Source: a virus. From it: DNA of 28,249 bases. This document shows, one piece after another, positions 16,083-23,784 of this stretch. Location of the stretch: positions 1 to 28,249 of IMG/VR virus record IMGVR_UViG_3300030388_001346. The stretch is one strand, 5' to 3'. The translations under genes were made by a program, and so were the position numbers. The stretch's first letter is position 1. Each line of letters starts with the position of its first letter. Below the pieces are notes generated by a model. That model was given only the letters and a program-made list of their open reading frames with translations, did no database searches and was not told where the DNA came from.

Positions 16083-16264
16083 TTCCATCCCCCTACGCCT
16101 AGAGCGTCCTTAATTCTTGCTAGAGCACGTCCGTTATCAGTAGCATCAACTATGCCTACTCTTTTATCAAACTCTAAATCTGTTTCCTTTGCTTCGATTG
16201 TTATAATCGAATGTTCCGTTTCAATCTTGTAAATCAGCTTATCTTTTAGAGTAATTTTACGCAT
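16079..16264 (-). CDS. Small hypothetical protein (61 aa)
   Basis: The short product is beta-rich in the first half (KLIYKIETEHSIITIEA) and ends in a helix with RALARIKDALGVGGWK. No motif is recognised. It overlaps the upstream 77-aa gene by 8 bp and the downstream coiled-coil gene by 4 bp, so it is part of a tightly coupled helicase-to-SSB message. That packing is the main reason to accept it as a gene. Confidence 0.68.
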   Translation of the reverse strand: MRKITLKDKLIYKIETEHSIITIEAKETDLEFDKRVGIVDATDNGRALARIKDALGVGGWK

Positions 16265-16490
16265 CTATCCAATGCTCCCTTTTAATTAAAATTTCTTCAG
16301 CTATTTTAAATGACTCTTCTGCTATCTCCTCCGCAGTATAACCATCCCAATTACCCTCATGTTTGTAATTCCTTATAAACGCAGGTGCAATATGAGTTGC
16401 AATGTTAGTTATAAGCTCAATTAGTTCAGGGTCTTGATTATTCAATACCTCACCATCCATTGAGTACAGTGATACAATTTTTTTACTCAT
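16257..16490 (-). CDS. Small hypothetical protein (77 aa)
   Basis: The product has a short N-terminal strand region and a C-terminal helix, GYTAEEIAEESFKIAEEILIKRE, whose pattern (AEEIAEESFKIAEE) I have seen in small marine-phage proteins without a known role. Its ATG forms a 4-bp ATGA overlap with the SNF2 helicase stop. Its own stop overlaps the next gene by 8 bp. Translational coupling to the helicase is therefore likely. No catalytic residues or cysteines stand out. Confidence 0.72.
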   Translation of the reverse strand: MSKKIVSLYSMDGEVLNNQDPELIELITNIATHIAPAFIRNYKHEGNWDGYTAEEIAEESFKIAEEILIKREHWIDA

Positions 16491-18052
16491 AGTCCTATCT
16501 CCTCTCTATATAAATCAACTAACTTAGTATGCTGGTCTACTTTACCTTGTAGCATTGCATACATCCTTTTTTCAACCTCAGAACCTTGTAGATGAACAAC
16601 TGTCATTTTGTTTTTCTGTCCTACCCTATCTATCCTAGCAACACACTGTAAATAAACTTCTACACTCATGACGGGACTCCAAAATACTACAGTATCTGCT
16701 GCAGTCAACGTCACTCCGTGAGAAGCTGATTGTGGTTGTATTACTAAAACTCTAGGTTCGTCTGCGGTTTGAAACCTATTTATAATATCTGCTCTTTTTG
16801 TTGCCGGTACATCACCATTTATAATCTCATTAACAATATGGTTCTCTTCTAAGTGTCGAGATACTACTGTAATAGTATGACGGTAGGGAACAAAGATAAT
16901 AACTTTTTGGTCTGTCTCAAATATAACTTCATCTAATGCAGACAGCCGAGGTTTTATATCAAATTCTATAACTTCTTTTTTATCTGTATATACAGCACCA
17001 CCAGAGATTTGTAATAACTTATTAAGTCCTGCGGCAGCGTTAACTGCGGTTACTGATTCACCTGCAGCCTCAATTAACATCTGTGTTTTTAATTGCTTAT
17101 AATATTTTTCTGCTTGTTTAGTCAAAGCTATGATACGGGTTTGATACATTACGTCAGGTAAATCTAAACATTGGTCTTTAGCAAATCTAATAGCAGGTTG
17201 TAAAGCTTTAAACACATCATCTTTAGCAGTCGTTTTAGGTAGCCATCTAAATCTAGAAATTTGATACATTACCTTATCTCTCCATGTAGCAGAAAACTTA
17301 GGTATATTATCAGGGCATACCATCTTAGCTAACCCGTACGCATCTACTGGGGATTGAGAAGCAGGTGTTCCTGTCATCATCCATAACATAGTGTCGTCGG
17401 TAATTAATTTTTTTAAGGTTTTCCACCTAGAAGTGCTAGGAGATTTATATGCATTACACTCATCTACTACAATCAAATCAAACTTTTTATTCTTAATCTC
17501 TTCCTTAATGACTGCGACTCCGTCATAATTTATAATAATGAAATCGTAGTTGCCCTCTATTATCTTCTTACGCTTCACTGCACTACCATGACATACCGCA
17601 GAAGTTCTATGCATACAAGTATTAAAGACATCTCCCTGCCATGCAGAATACATAATAGATAATGGGCATATAATTAATACGCTTTTAATTTTACCTAAGT
17701 TCATTAAGTAATCAGCAGTCCATAAAACACTAGAGGTTTTACCGGTACCTGCTTCATTAAAACAAAAGGCTTTATTATTAATAGATAGAAATTCAGATGT
17801 AGCTTTTTGATGGTCGAAGGGAGTATATAGTCCTGGCCATTTATAGTCTCTAACCATAGGAGATGGTAAGTTGGATTTAAATTTAACTAACTTATTTAGC
17901 TGGGTCATTTCTTCAATACCCCAATATACTAATAAGTCTATTAGATTTTCTCTCGTATTTAGTATTTTACTTTTCTCTATACTATTTGTTATAGCCGAAG
18001 CTATATGGTCAGGCACTGTAATGCGTAGCGCACTATTATTTATTACTTCCAT
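16487..18052 (-). CDS. SNF2-type DEAD/DEAH-like helicase
   Basis: The 521-aa SF2 ATPase probably remodels or unwinds replication or recombination intermediates. Motif I is NEAGTGKTSS (K105), motif II is DECNAYK (D197, E198), motif III is MMTGTPASQ. The C-terminal RecA-like domain has VLVIQPQSASHGVTLT and motif VI QCVARIDRVGQ, close to residue 480. RxGQ in motif VI and the overall length fit phage SNF2-like helicases, which accompany family A polymerases and VRR-NUC nucleases in other phages. Codon 1 (ATG 18052) follows an AAGGA and lies about 48 bases after the -10 of a good promoter. It is the first gene of the second part of the - strand block, and its stop overlaps the next start by ATGA. 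Confidence 0.94.
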   Translation of the reverse strand: MEVINNSALRITVPDHIASAITNSIEKSKILNTRENLIDLLVYWGIEEMTQLNKLVKFKSNLPSPMVRDYKWPGLYTPFDHQKATSEFLSINNKAFCFNEAGTGKTSSVLWTADYLMNLGKIKSVLIICPLSIMYSAWQGDVFNTCMHRTSAVCHGSAVKRKKIIEGNYDFIIINYDGVAVIKEEIKNKKFDLIVVDECNAYKSPSTSRWKTLKKLITDDTMLWMMTGTPASQSPVDAYGLAKMVCPDNIPKFSATWRDKVMYQISRFRWLPKTTAKDDVFKALQPAIRFAKDQCLDLPDVMYQTRIIALTKQAEKYYKQLKTQMLIEAAGESVTAVNAAAGLNKLLQISGGAVYTDKKEVIEFDIKPRLSALDEVIFETDQKVIIFVPYRHTITVVSRHLEENHIVNEIINGDVPATKRADIINRFQTADEPRVLVIQPQSASHGVTLTAADTVVFWSPVMSVEVYLQCVARIDRVGQKNKMTVVHLQGSEVEKRMYAMLQGKVDQHTKLVDLYREEIGL

Positions 18053-18099
18053 TTACTATATCCTTAACTGTAGGACTACTCTCGGCAGTCGTGTTTCTC

Positions 18100-18129
18100 A
18101 CTATAACTTATGCTACTAACTTTAGTCAA
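18100..18129 (-). promoter_or_regulatory. Sigma70-type promoter for the SNF2-to-primase operon
   Basis: On the - strand, TTGACT (18129-18124) is followed by 18 bases and then TATAGT (18105-18100). Five of six bases match the consensus at each element. The site is in the 88-bp gap between the basic-protein stop and the SNF2 helicase start, one of the few real gaps in the block, and would give a leader of about 40 bases. It suggests that the host RNA polymerase transcribes this operon. This is a sequence match only, but its position supports it. Confidence 0.62.
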
Positions 18130-18140
18130 CTATTATTTTA

Positions 18141-18470
18141 CTATTTCTTTTTAGTCTTCTTTTTTTTACTTTCTCTTTTACTTTTTTCTGATACTAACTT
18201 ATGGTTAGAATCTCTTTTAAACGAACGGTTTTTAGATTTAGTTTGAATTATTAATCCATCCTTATTCTTCCCACCTTTGGATAATGCTTTTTTATGAGCA
18301 ATATCTTTTCCTTCTCGCTTATCTGCTTTACCATTTTTATTTTTATCAGGTAACTTTTTATCTAATAGTCTTCGAGCACGGGCACGAGTAGCCCTTGATT
18401 TTTTTTCACCACGGGCTTGTTCTTGTTCCCATTCTTTTTTATAGGGTCTAGGTTTATTTTTGTATGGCAT
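18141..18470 (-). CDS. Very basic small protein with HNH-like signature
   Basis: The 109-aa product is dominated by Lys and Arg (RATRARARRLLDKK; C-terminal KKKKTKKK) and surely binds nucleic acid if it folds in the cell. The middle segment GKDIAHKKALSKGGKNKDG and the following SKNRSFKRD resemble the conserved core of small basic phage proteins with DVHHKDGNP...SNRSFPR, a reduced HNH-like motif. Most catalytic residues of a true HNH enzyme are not evident, so DNA binding is safer than nuclease activity. Its start overlaps the HNH gene by 17 bp. It is the last gene before the internal promoter. Confidence 0.78.
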   Translation of the reverse strand: MPYKNKPRPYKKEWEQEQARGEKKSRATRARARRLLDKKLPDKNKNGKADKREGKDIAHKKALSKGGKNKDGLIIQTKSKNRSFKRDSNHKLVSEKSKRESKKKKTKKK

Positions 18471-18891
18471 TTTTTGCTACCTTCTTGCACCAATTGATAA
18501 AATCAGATACAGTTAAATTATGTCTAAATGAATTTACAGCACGACAAACTAGCTGTACGTTATCCACATTATACTCTCCTCCGGCATTAATTCTATCTAT
18601 ACTTGCGTTAGTTTTTGATACTTCTCCCCTTACCTTAGTACATGTAAGCTCTACTCCTGACAACGCACATTTATTATTTTGAGTATCTAACATTTTAATT
18701 AAGTCTAAAGGGGTAAGGCTACCCTGTTTCTTAGATAACAAGTGCTTAAAATATAAGTTCCAATCTCCAGATTCTTTTACGTATCTAGTGAGCACTTTGT
18801 TTATTTTTCCACACTGAGCAGAACAACACATATATTTAGGATGTACTGTTTCAAATTCTTTGTTACATATTTTGCAACTAATTTGGTACAT
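18454..18891 (-). CDS. HNH-type endonuclease with N-terminal zinc knuckle
   Basis: The 145-aa protein begins with a treble-clef-like cysteine set (SCKICNKEF, then CCSAQCGK). It ends with ASIDRINAGGEYNVDNVQLVCRAVN (in two parts ASIDRINAGGEY and NVDNVQLVCRAVN) and SFRHNL. This is the phage HNH pattern in which an SIDRI strand, a GYxxxNVQ turn and a later Asn/His form the metal site. The usual first His is replaced by Asp in SIDR, as in many members. It may be a free-standing homing nuclease or a working part of the replication block; the close packing (2 bases after the RecB-like gene, with AAGGAGA in front) argues for the latter. Confidence 0.82.
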   Translation of the reverse strand: MYQISCKICNKEFETVHPKYMCCSAQCGKINKVLTRYVKESGDWNLYFKHLLSKKQGSLTPLDLIKMLDTQNNKCALSGVELTCTKVRGEVSKTNASIDRINAGGEYNVDNVQLVCRAVNSFRHNLTVSDFINWCKKVAKNAIQK

Positions 18892-18893
18892 AA

Positions 18894-19556
18894 TTATCTC
18901 CTTGGTTTATGAAACTCACAGGTATTAACTGGGCACCACCCACATAAAGGCGTAGGGTTTGGTACCCATGTATCATAGTCATAGCTTGTTTCTAATCTTT
19001 TTAGTGGTTGTTCAAACATCTTCCACGATTTATCCATATCTTTTCTATGATATTCTTCATTTAAAAAACTATTTTTCATTACAAATAATAGTCCAGCTTT
19101 TATTTTTTGTACCTCGGGAAAGTGAGTAAACAGCATTAGTGACATAAGTCTTAACTGTTTAGGGTCAGGATATTTATTACTCCCTGTTTTATAATCTATA
19201 ATAAAAGCATAATCTTTGTCTACAATAACTAAATCAGCGATACCTCTTACCCACCTACCTTCACTTTTAAATTCACAAGGTTCTTTGTTATAAGTAAGAG
19301 CCATCTCATATTCAGGGTATTTATCGCCGGGGATAGCAATTAACTTATCTACCATAGCTTTAAAGCGTTGATAGTTCTTAGCAAGTTCTTTTCCATCTTT
19401 TACGTAGTCTTCTAATGCAGAGTGTACTTCTTTACCATACATCATAGCGTCATTTTCTTTGACAGTATAATTTTTTAATACTCTTAATTCTTGATATTGT
19501 TTAGGGCAGTTTTGATATTGCTTTAGTGATGAGTAACTCCATGTAAAATCAGCCAT
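18894..19556 (-). CDS. Cas4/RecB-like PD-(D/E)XK nuclease with probable Fe-S cysteines
   Basis: The 220-aa protein probably digests DNA ends for recombination or replication. The RecB-family nuclease residues are clear: GKEVHSALE (H45), RGIADLVIV (D108), FIIDYKTGS (D121, K123) and QLRLM (Q134). Four cysteines are placed as in Cas4 and AddB: C17 (YQNCPKQ) plus C205-x2-C208-x4-C213 (CGWCPVNTC) near the end, a likely 4Fe-4S cluster that staples the fold. Length agrees with Cas4-like phage exonucleases. The ATG overlaps the stop of the 46-aa upstream gene as TAATG. The family also includes DUF2800 proteins, which occur with DUF2815 SSBs in other phages. Confidence 0.9.
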   Translation of the reverse strand: MADFTWSYSSLKQYQNCPKQYQELRVLKNYTVKENDAMMYGKEVHSALEDYVKDGKELAKNYQRFKAMVDKLIAIPGDKYPEYEMALTYNKEPCEFKSEGRWVRGIADLVIVDKDYAFIIDYKTGSNKYPDPKQLRLMSLMLFTHFPEVQKIKAGLLFVMKNSFLNEEYHRKDMDKSWKMFEQPLKRLETSYDYDTWVPNPTPLCGWCPVNTCEFHKPRR

Positions 19557-19696
19557 TATCTTCCTTGTCCTCTGTATTTTTTGTATCCAGCTCTAAAGCT
19601 TTTGTTCATGGAAGAAGTCTTAGGTATCTTGCCACCTTGTTGTGTACGTTTGTGTGTTGGTTCATAGTTCTGTTCTGCTTGCTTAATCTTTGCCAT
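19556..19696 (-). CDS. Tiny basic protein (46 aa) ending KKYRGQGR
   Basis: The short gene runs from ATG 19696 to the TAA at 19558-19556 and is preceded by AAAGGAA. The product starts MAKIKQAEQNYEPTHKR and ends FRAGYKKYRGQGR. It is rich in Lys, Arg and Gln, and the C-terminal YRGQGR is reminiscent of tiny basic phage proteins of unknown role. It fills the space between the first 2OG oxygenase and the nuclease, and its stop overlaps the nuclease start as TAATG, which strongly supports translation. Confidence 0.75.
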   Translation of the reverse strand: MAKIKQAEQNYEPTHKRTQQGGKIPKTSSMNKSFRAGYKKYRGQGR

Positions 19697-19721
19697 TATT
19701 TATTCCTTTGTATTTTTTGTG

Positions 19722-20303
19722 TCATTGTATGGGTTTCCCTAAGAACCATGATACCATTGAATATCGTGTGCCTTCCTTTACGGGTGTTACCCTATGCATT
19801 ACCCATGATGGAAACATGATAATACTACCCTGCTTTACTTTGAATACATTATTCTTCAAATGAGAGCTATGGAATTGAAAGTCTCCCCCTTTGAAGTCCT
19901 CGTTCAACCACACTACCATTGATATCTTTCGTGTTTTACCATTCAACAATTTATTATTTGGTTCGTCAAAAGTTTCAGTCCCTAATCCATCCACATGCCA
20001 ATTGTAATGTCCGCCTGTAGAATATTGTCCTATCTGAAAACTCTCTGCAGCGTCTACCTGTAAGTTCCATCCACTCTTCTTGTTTGCACCCCGCATATAA
20101 TGAAATGCCATATCATACAAGTCTTGGTCATTGTTCCAATGAATGTTAGTCTTTCGGGTTTTATTGTTAATTCTACTCAAACTACCGCTACCTTCTTCTG
20201 TATTAATTTTTGCCTTTTCAAAATCACTCCCAGCTCTGTCAATGATGTCTTGGCACTTCTCTGGAGTTAATTCCTTCTCCCACATCCAATATAACCTACT
20301 CAC
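19722..20303 (-). CDS. 2-oxoglutarate/Fe(II)-dependent oxygenase (prolyl-4-hydroxylase-like)
   Basis: The 193-aa enzyme is expected to hydroxylate a protein, nucleic acid or small molecule using 2-oxoglutarate and oxygen. Iron ligands are H103 and D105 in GGHYNWHVDGLG and H170 in SWVMHRV. R180 in GTRYSMV is the expected 2-oxoglutarate anchor. Length and order fit the P4Hc/PKHD group carried by many marine phages; the substrate is unknown. I chose GTG 20303 (MSRLYWMWEKEL), which has AGGA just upstream and an 8-bp overlap with the previous stop, like other junctions here. The ATG at 20285 is possible but lacks a good site, and a longer GTG form from 20339 would overlap more. Confidence 0.9.
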   Translation of the reverse strand: MSRLYWMWEKELTPEKCQDIIDRAGSDFEKAKINTEEGSGSLSRINNKTRKTNIHWNNDQDLYDMAFHYMRGANKKSGWNLQVDAAESFQIGQYSTGGHYNWHVDGLGTETFDEPNNKLLNGKTRKISMVVWLNEDFKGGDFQFHSSHLKNNVFKVKQGSIIMFPSWVMHRVTPVKEGTRYSMVSWFLGKPIQ

Positions 20304-20577
20304 CTTCCTTGTCCTCAGTAAAAGTTCTTGTCTCGACACCTACGAATCCACAGCTCTGAACTTCTTTAATACTAAAAGAAAATGCATTGCGTGATACGTG
20401 GTCATCAGGTAGGTTAGCATACTTCTCTAAAATACAACTCGCCGCTTTGTGTTGTGAACAATGTTCTTCAAAGTATTGCATCGCCGAAATGCAATTAGGA
20501 AAGTTGCCCACGTACTTATTATCTGTATAGCTTCCTGATAAACTGACTACGAGAATAAAGATTCCCTCGCCAAGCAT
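20296..20577 (-). CDS. Small protein with hydrophobic N-terminus and cysteines
   Basis: The 93-aa product begins MLGEGIFILVVSLSGSY, a hydrophobic segment that could be a short signal or anchor, though it lacks a positive N-terminus. The rest holds cysteines at FPNCIS, EEHCSQ, ASCILEK and VQSCGF, which would suit disulphides if the protein is exported. No family is known to me. A GGGGGT lies seven bases before the ATG. Its 3' end overlaps the preferred GTG of the 2OG oxygenase by 8 bp. Export is an inference. Confidence 0.7.
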   Translation of the reverse strand: MLGEGIFILVVSLSGSYTDNKYVGNFPNCISAMQYFEEHCSQHKAASCILEKYANLPDDHVSRNAFSFSIKEVQSCGFVGVETRTFTEDKEGE

Positions 20578-20578
20578 A

Positions 20579-20758
20579 TCAGTACCCCCAATAAGTTTGA
20601 GTGTCTTTGCACTCGCAATTAGATTTATGACAGCTCATACATTTTTTAGTTAAACCCATCTTAATATTTTTATCATCTTCTGCTACGATTTCATCTTCCC
20701 ATTGTTGTTTTAGTTCATGTACCGATACAAACTTACTATGTTCTATCATGTTAGCCAT
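20579..20758 (-). CDS. Small cysteine-containing protein (59 aa)
   Basis: The product MANMIEHSKFVSVHELKQQW... ends with a tight cysteine group, KKCMSCHKSNCECKD, which could bind a metal. ATG 20758 is chosen because it forms TAATG with the stop of the second 2OG oxygenase; the frame can be extended by two codons to a TTG, but that is less likely. It is separated by one base from the 93-aa gene. No function is recognised. Confidence 0.72.
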   Translation of the reverse strand: MANMIEHSKFVSVHELKQQWEDEIVAEDDKNIKMGLTKKCMSCHKSNCECKDTQTYWGY

Positions 20759-21372
20759 TACCAAAATACCTCCATAGTTTTGTCACGTCTAATTAAATGT
20801 CCTTGTAGTGTAATGCGATACTCCCCAGGGGTATAGGCTTTCATTCCTGCTATCCTGTGTACATCTAAACCTGAATGTAAAACTACTTCTCTTTCCTTAT
20901 AAGGTATATGCTCCATAATTCCTCTATCATCTAACCAATCCATGCCCCCTCCTGATACAGGTAATTCAATTGGTAGAGTAAAAGCACATGGATTTTTGTC
21001 TCCAAGTTCAAGAGTTGTATGAGGAAAATCCATGTGCCACTTACCTGTTATGGTTAAAAACTTAGGGTCACTGGGAAATATATGAAAGCCGGGTATGGCT
21101 AAGTCATGTGCTAAATAAACAGGTTCTTCGTAAAAGTCACTTAGATACTCTATAACAATCTCATACATCTCAGAAAAATTACTTAGTAATATTTCATTTA
21201 ACCACGCAGAATCTTTATCGTATGCCCTAGTTTTACCATCAAGATAGGCAGATTTGCCTAAAGTATAAAAAGGATAATCTTTACTACGGGGTTCCCATAG
21301 TTCCCTATATTCTAATAGGTTAGATTTTATTTCATGGGTATCAATGTCTAATAGGTGTCTATCAAGTTTCAT
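20758..21372 (-). CDS. Second 2OG-Fe(II) oxygenase-like protein
   Basis: The 204-aa protein has a plausible double-stranded beta-helix iron site: H113 and D115 in TGKWHMDFPHTT, distal H172 in LDVHRIAG, and R186 in GEYRITLQGH as the 2-oxoglutarate contact. It is clearly divergent from the oxygenase encoded at 19722-20303 and resembles phytanoyl/asparaginyl-hydroxylase-like members more than the P4Hc group, but I cannot place it precisely. The substrate is unknown. Its stop forms TAATG with the next small gene. An AAGGAGA is present but 15 bases ahead of the ATG. Confidence 0.8.
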   Translation of the reverse strand: MKLDRHLLDIDTHEIKSNLLEYRELWEPRSKDYPFYTLGKSAYLDGKTRAYDKDSAWLNEILLSNFSEMYEIVIEYLSDFYEEPVYLAHDLAIPGFHIFPSDPKFLTITGKWHMDFPHTTLELGDKNPCAFTLPIELPVSGGGMDWLDDRGIMEHIPYKEREVVLHSGLDVHRIAGMKAYTPGEYRITLQGHLIRRDKTMEVFW

Positions 21373-21377
21373 AATTT

Positions 21378-21512
21378 TTAGTATGCATCTCCTTTATTGC
21401 ATACACCTTTTAAATCTTTTGTGTGACCACACCACCACTCTTTATAAAAGAACTTTGATGGGCTCCCACATTTGTGACATACCCTTTTCTGTTTTATTTT
21501 AGCAGTCGCCAT
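21378..21512 (-). CDS. Small zinc-ribbon protein (44 aa)
   Basis: The short gene begins at ATG 21512, 14 bp inside the 3' end of the DNA polymerase gene, and stops at 21378. The product has RVCHKCGSPSKFFYK then WWCGHTKDLKGVCNK: a CxxC pair, then Cys and His and a last Cys, consistent with a small zinc ribbon. Basic residues predominate. It fills the otherwise empty 126-bp space between the polymerase and the second oxygenase. Role unknown; DNA binding or a polymerase accessory role is only a guess. Confidence 0.72.
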   Translation of the reverse strand: MATAKIKQKRVCHKCGSPSKFFYKEWWCGHTKDLKGVCNKGDAY

Positions 21513-23370
21513 AGGTCTCTCCAAAACCTCCTTCACACGCAATGGGTAAAGTCTCTCCCCATTTAGGTGGTTGGGACATTTCTTTCATCATAAAATCTAA
21601 AGCCTCTTGACTTTTTTCTTTAGGTGCTATACATACTACGGCATCGTGCACAGTTAAGATAGGTCTATATTTCTTATTAATCTCAATCATCTGTTCCCCT
21701 ATCACAATTCTAGCTAATGCTTGAACTACGTTTTCTACTACAGAACCGCCCCAAATGTCAATTTTTCCTCGTCTTGAGTGATAAACGAACCCCGTACGAG
21801 GTCGTGACAGGTCTTTCTCAAGTCCGGGGTACCTCAGGTATAGGCTATTTGGTAGCTGAATTCCTTCAGAAGTAACTAATAAACATTTATGTTTACCTAT
21901 GTAATAAGGCTCTTTGCCTTTAGTCCATGACGCTAAGTCTTCTAATGCTCGGTCACAATCTTTCCATAAATCAATCACTTCATGGTTTAAATCTCTATAA
22001 ACTTTAACTAACCTCTTACACTCATCGTCCGAAAGTTTAGCACCGGGAGGTTGAGTCTCTAATGTGTGTTGTAGTTTACTCCACCCTGTCCCATAGCCTA
22101 AACCTAGGGTACAAGTCTTCCCTACAAAACGTTCTGTCTTATTTCTTTTATCTATCTTCTTGTTGTATACCTTTGATGCAAAGTTTGAATATACATCTTC
22201 ACCTTTTCTATATTGTTCTACCACATCTTCTTGACCTGCGAGCCACACTAGTATACGAGCCTCGATTTGTGATGAGTCAACATTAAGTATCACATGGTCA
22301 TCAGGAGGGAGGATAGCGTTCTTTAATGCTTTCTTTTTAACATCACGACTTGGTAAGTTTTGGAAGTTTACTTTATCTGACCCTGCCCATCGTCCAGTAT
22401 GAGCACCATAGTATTTAAGTGGGATAGGTAGTAAGCCTTTATTACGAGCCCCAATATCTATAAATCTTTCTATACGTGACTCTTCCATAGTTGATTTTGT
22501 GCCTAACCTTACTGCACATAACTCTTGAATAAAACCATCCTTATGTTCACATAGTTCTATAAAACCTAAATCGTTTTTAGCTAATGCATAAGTTTGTTTG
22601 CCTGTTGCCGGACTTTCTTTAAGAGGTACAACAATGTTTAACTCCTCTAATAGTTCAGCAAATTGTTTATTACTTGCTAACTTCTTACGTACATCCTCCT
22701 CACTATCACACCCAAGCTTTGATATTAACGCTCCTAATAGCTTTTTCTTTTCTTCTCTTACTTCATTTAATCTTTGAATTAAAAGTCCATCATCTACTTT
22801 AAGTAATGGTTGAGTAAACATTCTAATGGTGCAATCTATAAGTTGAAGCTCGCGGGCTGGAAACGTTTTCACTAAGATATTAAATAGCTTGTACGTTAAA
22901 ATTACATCGTTCTTACAATACTCACCATACCTATGTAACTCATGAGGTTGGAAGTCTTCGAGTCGTTTACCTTTAGCATCTAATACCTCTGTACCTTTTT
23001 CCCCTAGTTCATAGCGTTGGGCTAGGACTTTCAATGAACCACCAGCATTTGTCCCATGTAAAGCACGAGCCATACAAAGAGTATCTAGATAAATACTGGG
23101 AGTTATGTTGAATACTTGAGAGAGAATAAAGCCATCAAAGTGCATATTGTGGCAGAGTAGAGCTGAAGTGTCCCAGTCAAACGCATCTAATGTTTTTTGT
23201 AATTCGTCGTGTGTACCTGAATACCACTTAGTAGTACCGTCATTAATCTTTACTGCAAAGCCAATGACTTGAAATTGAGGGCTTTTGATATACTCTTCGG
23301 TAGTCAGGCGATTAAGCCCATAGCCTGTATCATAAAATGTTTCAAAGTCAATTGTTACTAAATCGGACAT
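21499..23370 (-). CDS. polA-like: Family A DNA polymerase with 3'-5' exonuclease domain
   Basis: The 623-aa replicative polymerase carries an N-terminal proofreading domain (Exo I VTIDFETF, Exo II CHNMHFDGF, Exo III YCKNDVILTYK) and a C-terminal palm/fingers domain. Polymerase signatures are GRWAGSDKVNFQNLPSRD (two parts: GRWAGSDKV and NFQNLPSRD), motif A NVDSSQIEARIL (D365), motif B RFVGKTCTLGLGYG, and motif C LTVHDAVVC (D576). Motif C reads HDA where Pol I and T7 have HDE. No 5'-3' exonuclease domain is present. I chose ATG 23370 (MSDLVTIDFETF), ten bases after the previous stop with AGAGAG in front; a 13-residue longer form from 23409 overlaps the neighbour and lacks support. The 3' end overlaps the zinc-ribbon gene. 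Confidence 0.97.
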   Translation of the reverse strand: MSDLVTIDFETFYDTGYGLNRLTTEEYIKSPQFQVIGFAVKINDGTTKWYSGTHDELQKTLDAFDWDTSALLCHNMHFDGFILSQVFNITPSIYLDTLCMARALHGTNAGGSLKVLAQRYELGEKGTEVLDAKGKRLEDFQPHELHRYGEYCKNDVILTYKLFNILVKTFPARELQLIDCTIRMFTQPLLKVDDGLLIQRLNEVREEKKKLLGALISKLGCDSEEDVRKKLASNKQFAELLEELNIVVPLKESPATGKQTYALAKNDLGFIELCEHKDGFIQELCAVRLGTKSTMEESRIERFIDIGARNKGLLPIPLKYYGAHTGRWAGSDKVNFQNLPSRDVKKKALKNAILPPDDHVILNVDSSQIEARILVWLAGQEDVVEQYRKGEDVYSNFASKVYNKKIDKRNKTERFVGKTCTLGLGYGTGWSKLQHTLETQPPGAKLSDDECKRLVKVYRDLNHEVIDLWKDCDRALEDLASWTKGKEPYYIGKHKCLLVTSEGIQLPNSLYLRYPGLEKDLSRPRTGFVYHSRRGKIDIWGGSVVENVVQALARIVIGEQMIEINKKYRPILTVHDAVVCIAPKEKSQEALDFMMKEMSQPPKWGETLPIACEGGFGETYGDC

Positions 23371-23380
23371 AAGCTCTCTC

Positions 23381-23572
23381 TTATATTTTATAGGTTGACA
23401 TGTGTTCATCTCTGCATTGAGCAGTACACCAACGCCTTTTATCTTTTATTTTTACTCCACACCAAATACATTTACCTGTCTCATTATTTTCAATTGAAGT
23501 GTTGACTGTATTAAGGGTAAACTTAAGTCGGGCTTCCACTTCAGCATTAGCTATGTCTATTTCGTCAGCCAA
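23381..23572 (-). CDS. DksA/TraR-type zinc-finger protein
   Basis: The 63-aa protein starts MADEIDIANAEVEARL, the helical N-terminus typical of phage DksA/TraR-like proteins. It ends with a zinc finger C35-x2-C38-x10-C49-x3-C53 (KCIWCGVKI, then RRWCTAQCRDEH). TraR-type proteins bind the secondary channel of host RNA polymerase, so a role in host transcription control is plausible. The start is TTG 23572, nine bases after GGAGG. An ATG nine codons upstream (23599) would add MEWWWRNER, which does not fit the family. It overlaps the previous gene by 16 bp and ends ten bases before the polymerase start. Confidence 0.8.
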   Translation of the reverse strand: MADEIDIANAEVEARLKFTLNTVNTSIENNETGKCIWCGVKIKDKRRWCTAQCRDEHMSTYKI

Positions 23573-23784
23573 TCTTTCATTCCTCCACCACCATTCCATG
23601 AAGTGCTATTATTTCTAGTAGGTCTTTTCGCCGGTAGCTTTATTAATCCTTGCTTATCAAAGTCAACTAAGGTAGCGTACGCTATCCCTGTTGCTTGAGA
23701 TAATTTGTGCCTACTAAAGTTAGGTCGTTTCTCTTGCCACTCTTTAATTAGTTTAACTGCGGTTTCTTTTTCTGCTTCTTTCAT
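23557..23784 (-). CDS. Small HTH-like protein
   Basis: The 75-aa product has a probable DNA-binding helix pair, NFSRHKLSQATGIAYATLVDF, followed by GLIKLPAKRPTR, the usual shape of small phage MerR/HTH-like proteins in which a wing follows the recognition helix. The tail is Gly/Asn rich. AAGGAAGG precedes ATG 23784. It is the first gene after the 83-bp gap containing several dyads, so it might act on those sites; that is inference. Its 3' end overlaps the TraR-like gene. Confidence 0.77.
   Translation of the reverse strand: MKEAEKETAVKLIKEWQEKRPNFSRHKLSQATGIAYATLVDFDKQGLIKLPAKRPTRNNSTSWNGGGGMKDWLTK

Noticed and set aside
18454-18891. Intron or intein associated with the HNH gene
   Set aside because: Neighbouring genes are intact with normal family lengths and motifs; no split gene or splice-type border is visible.
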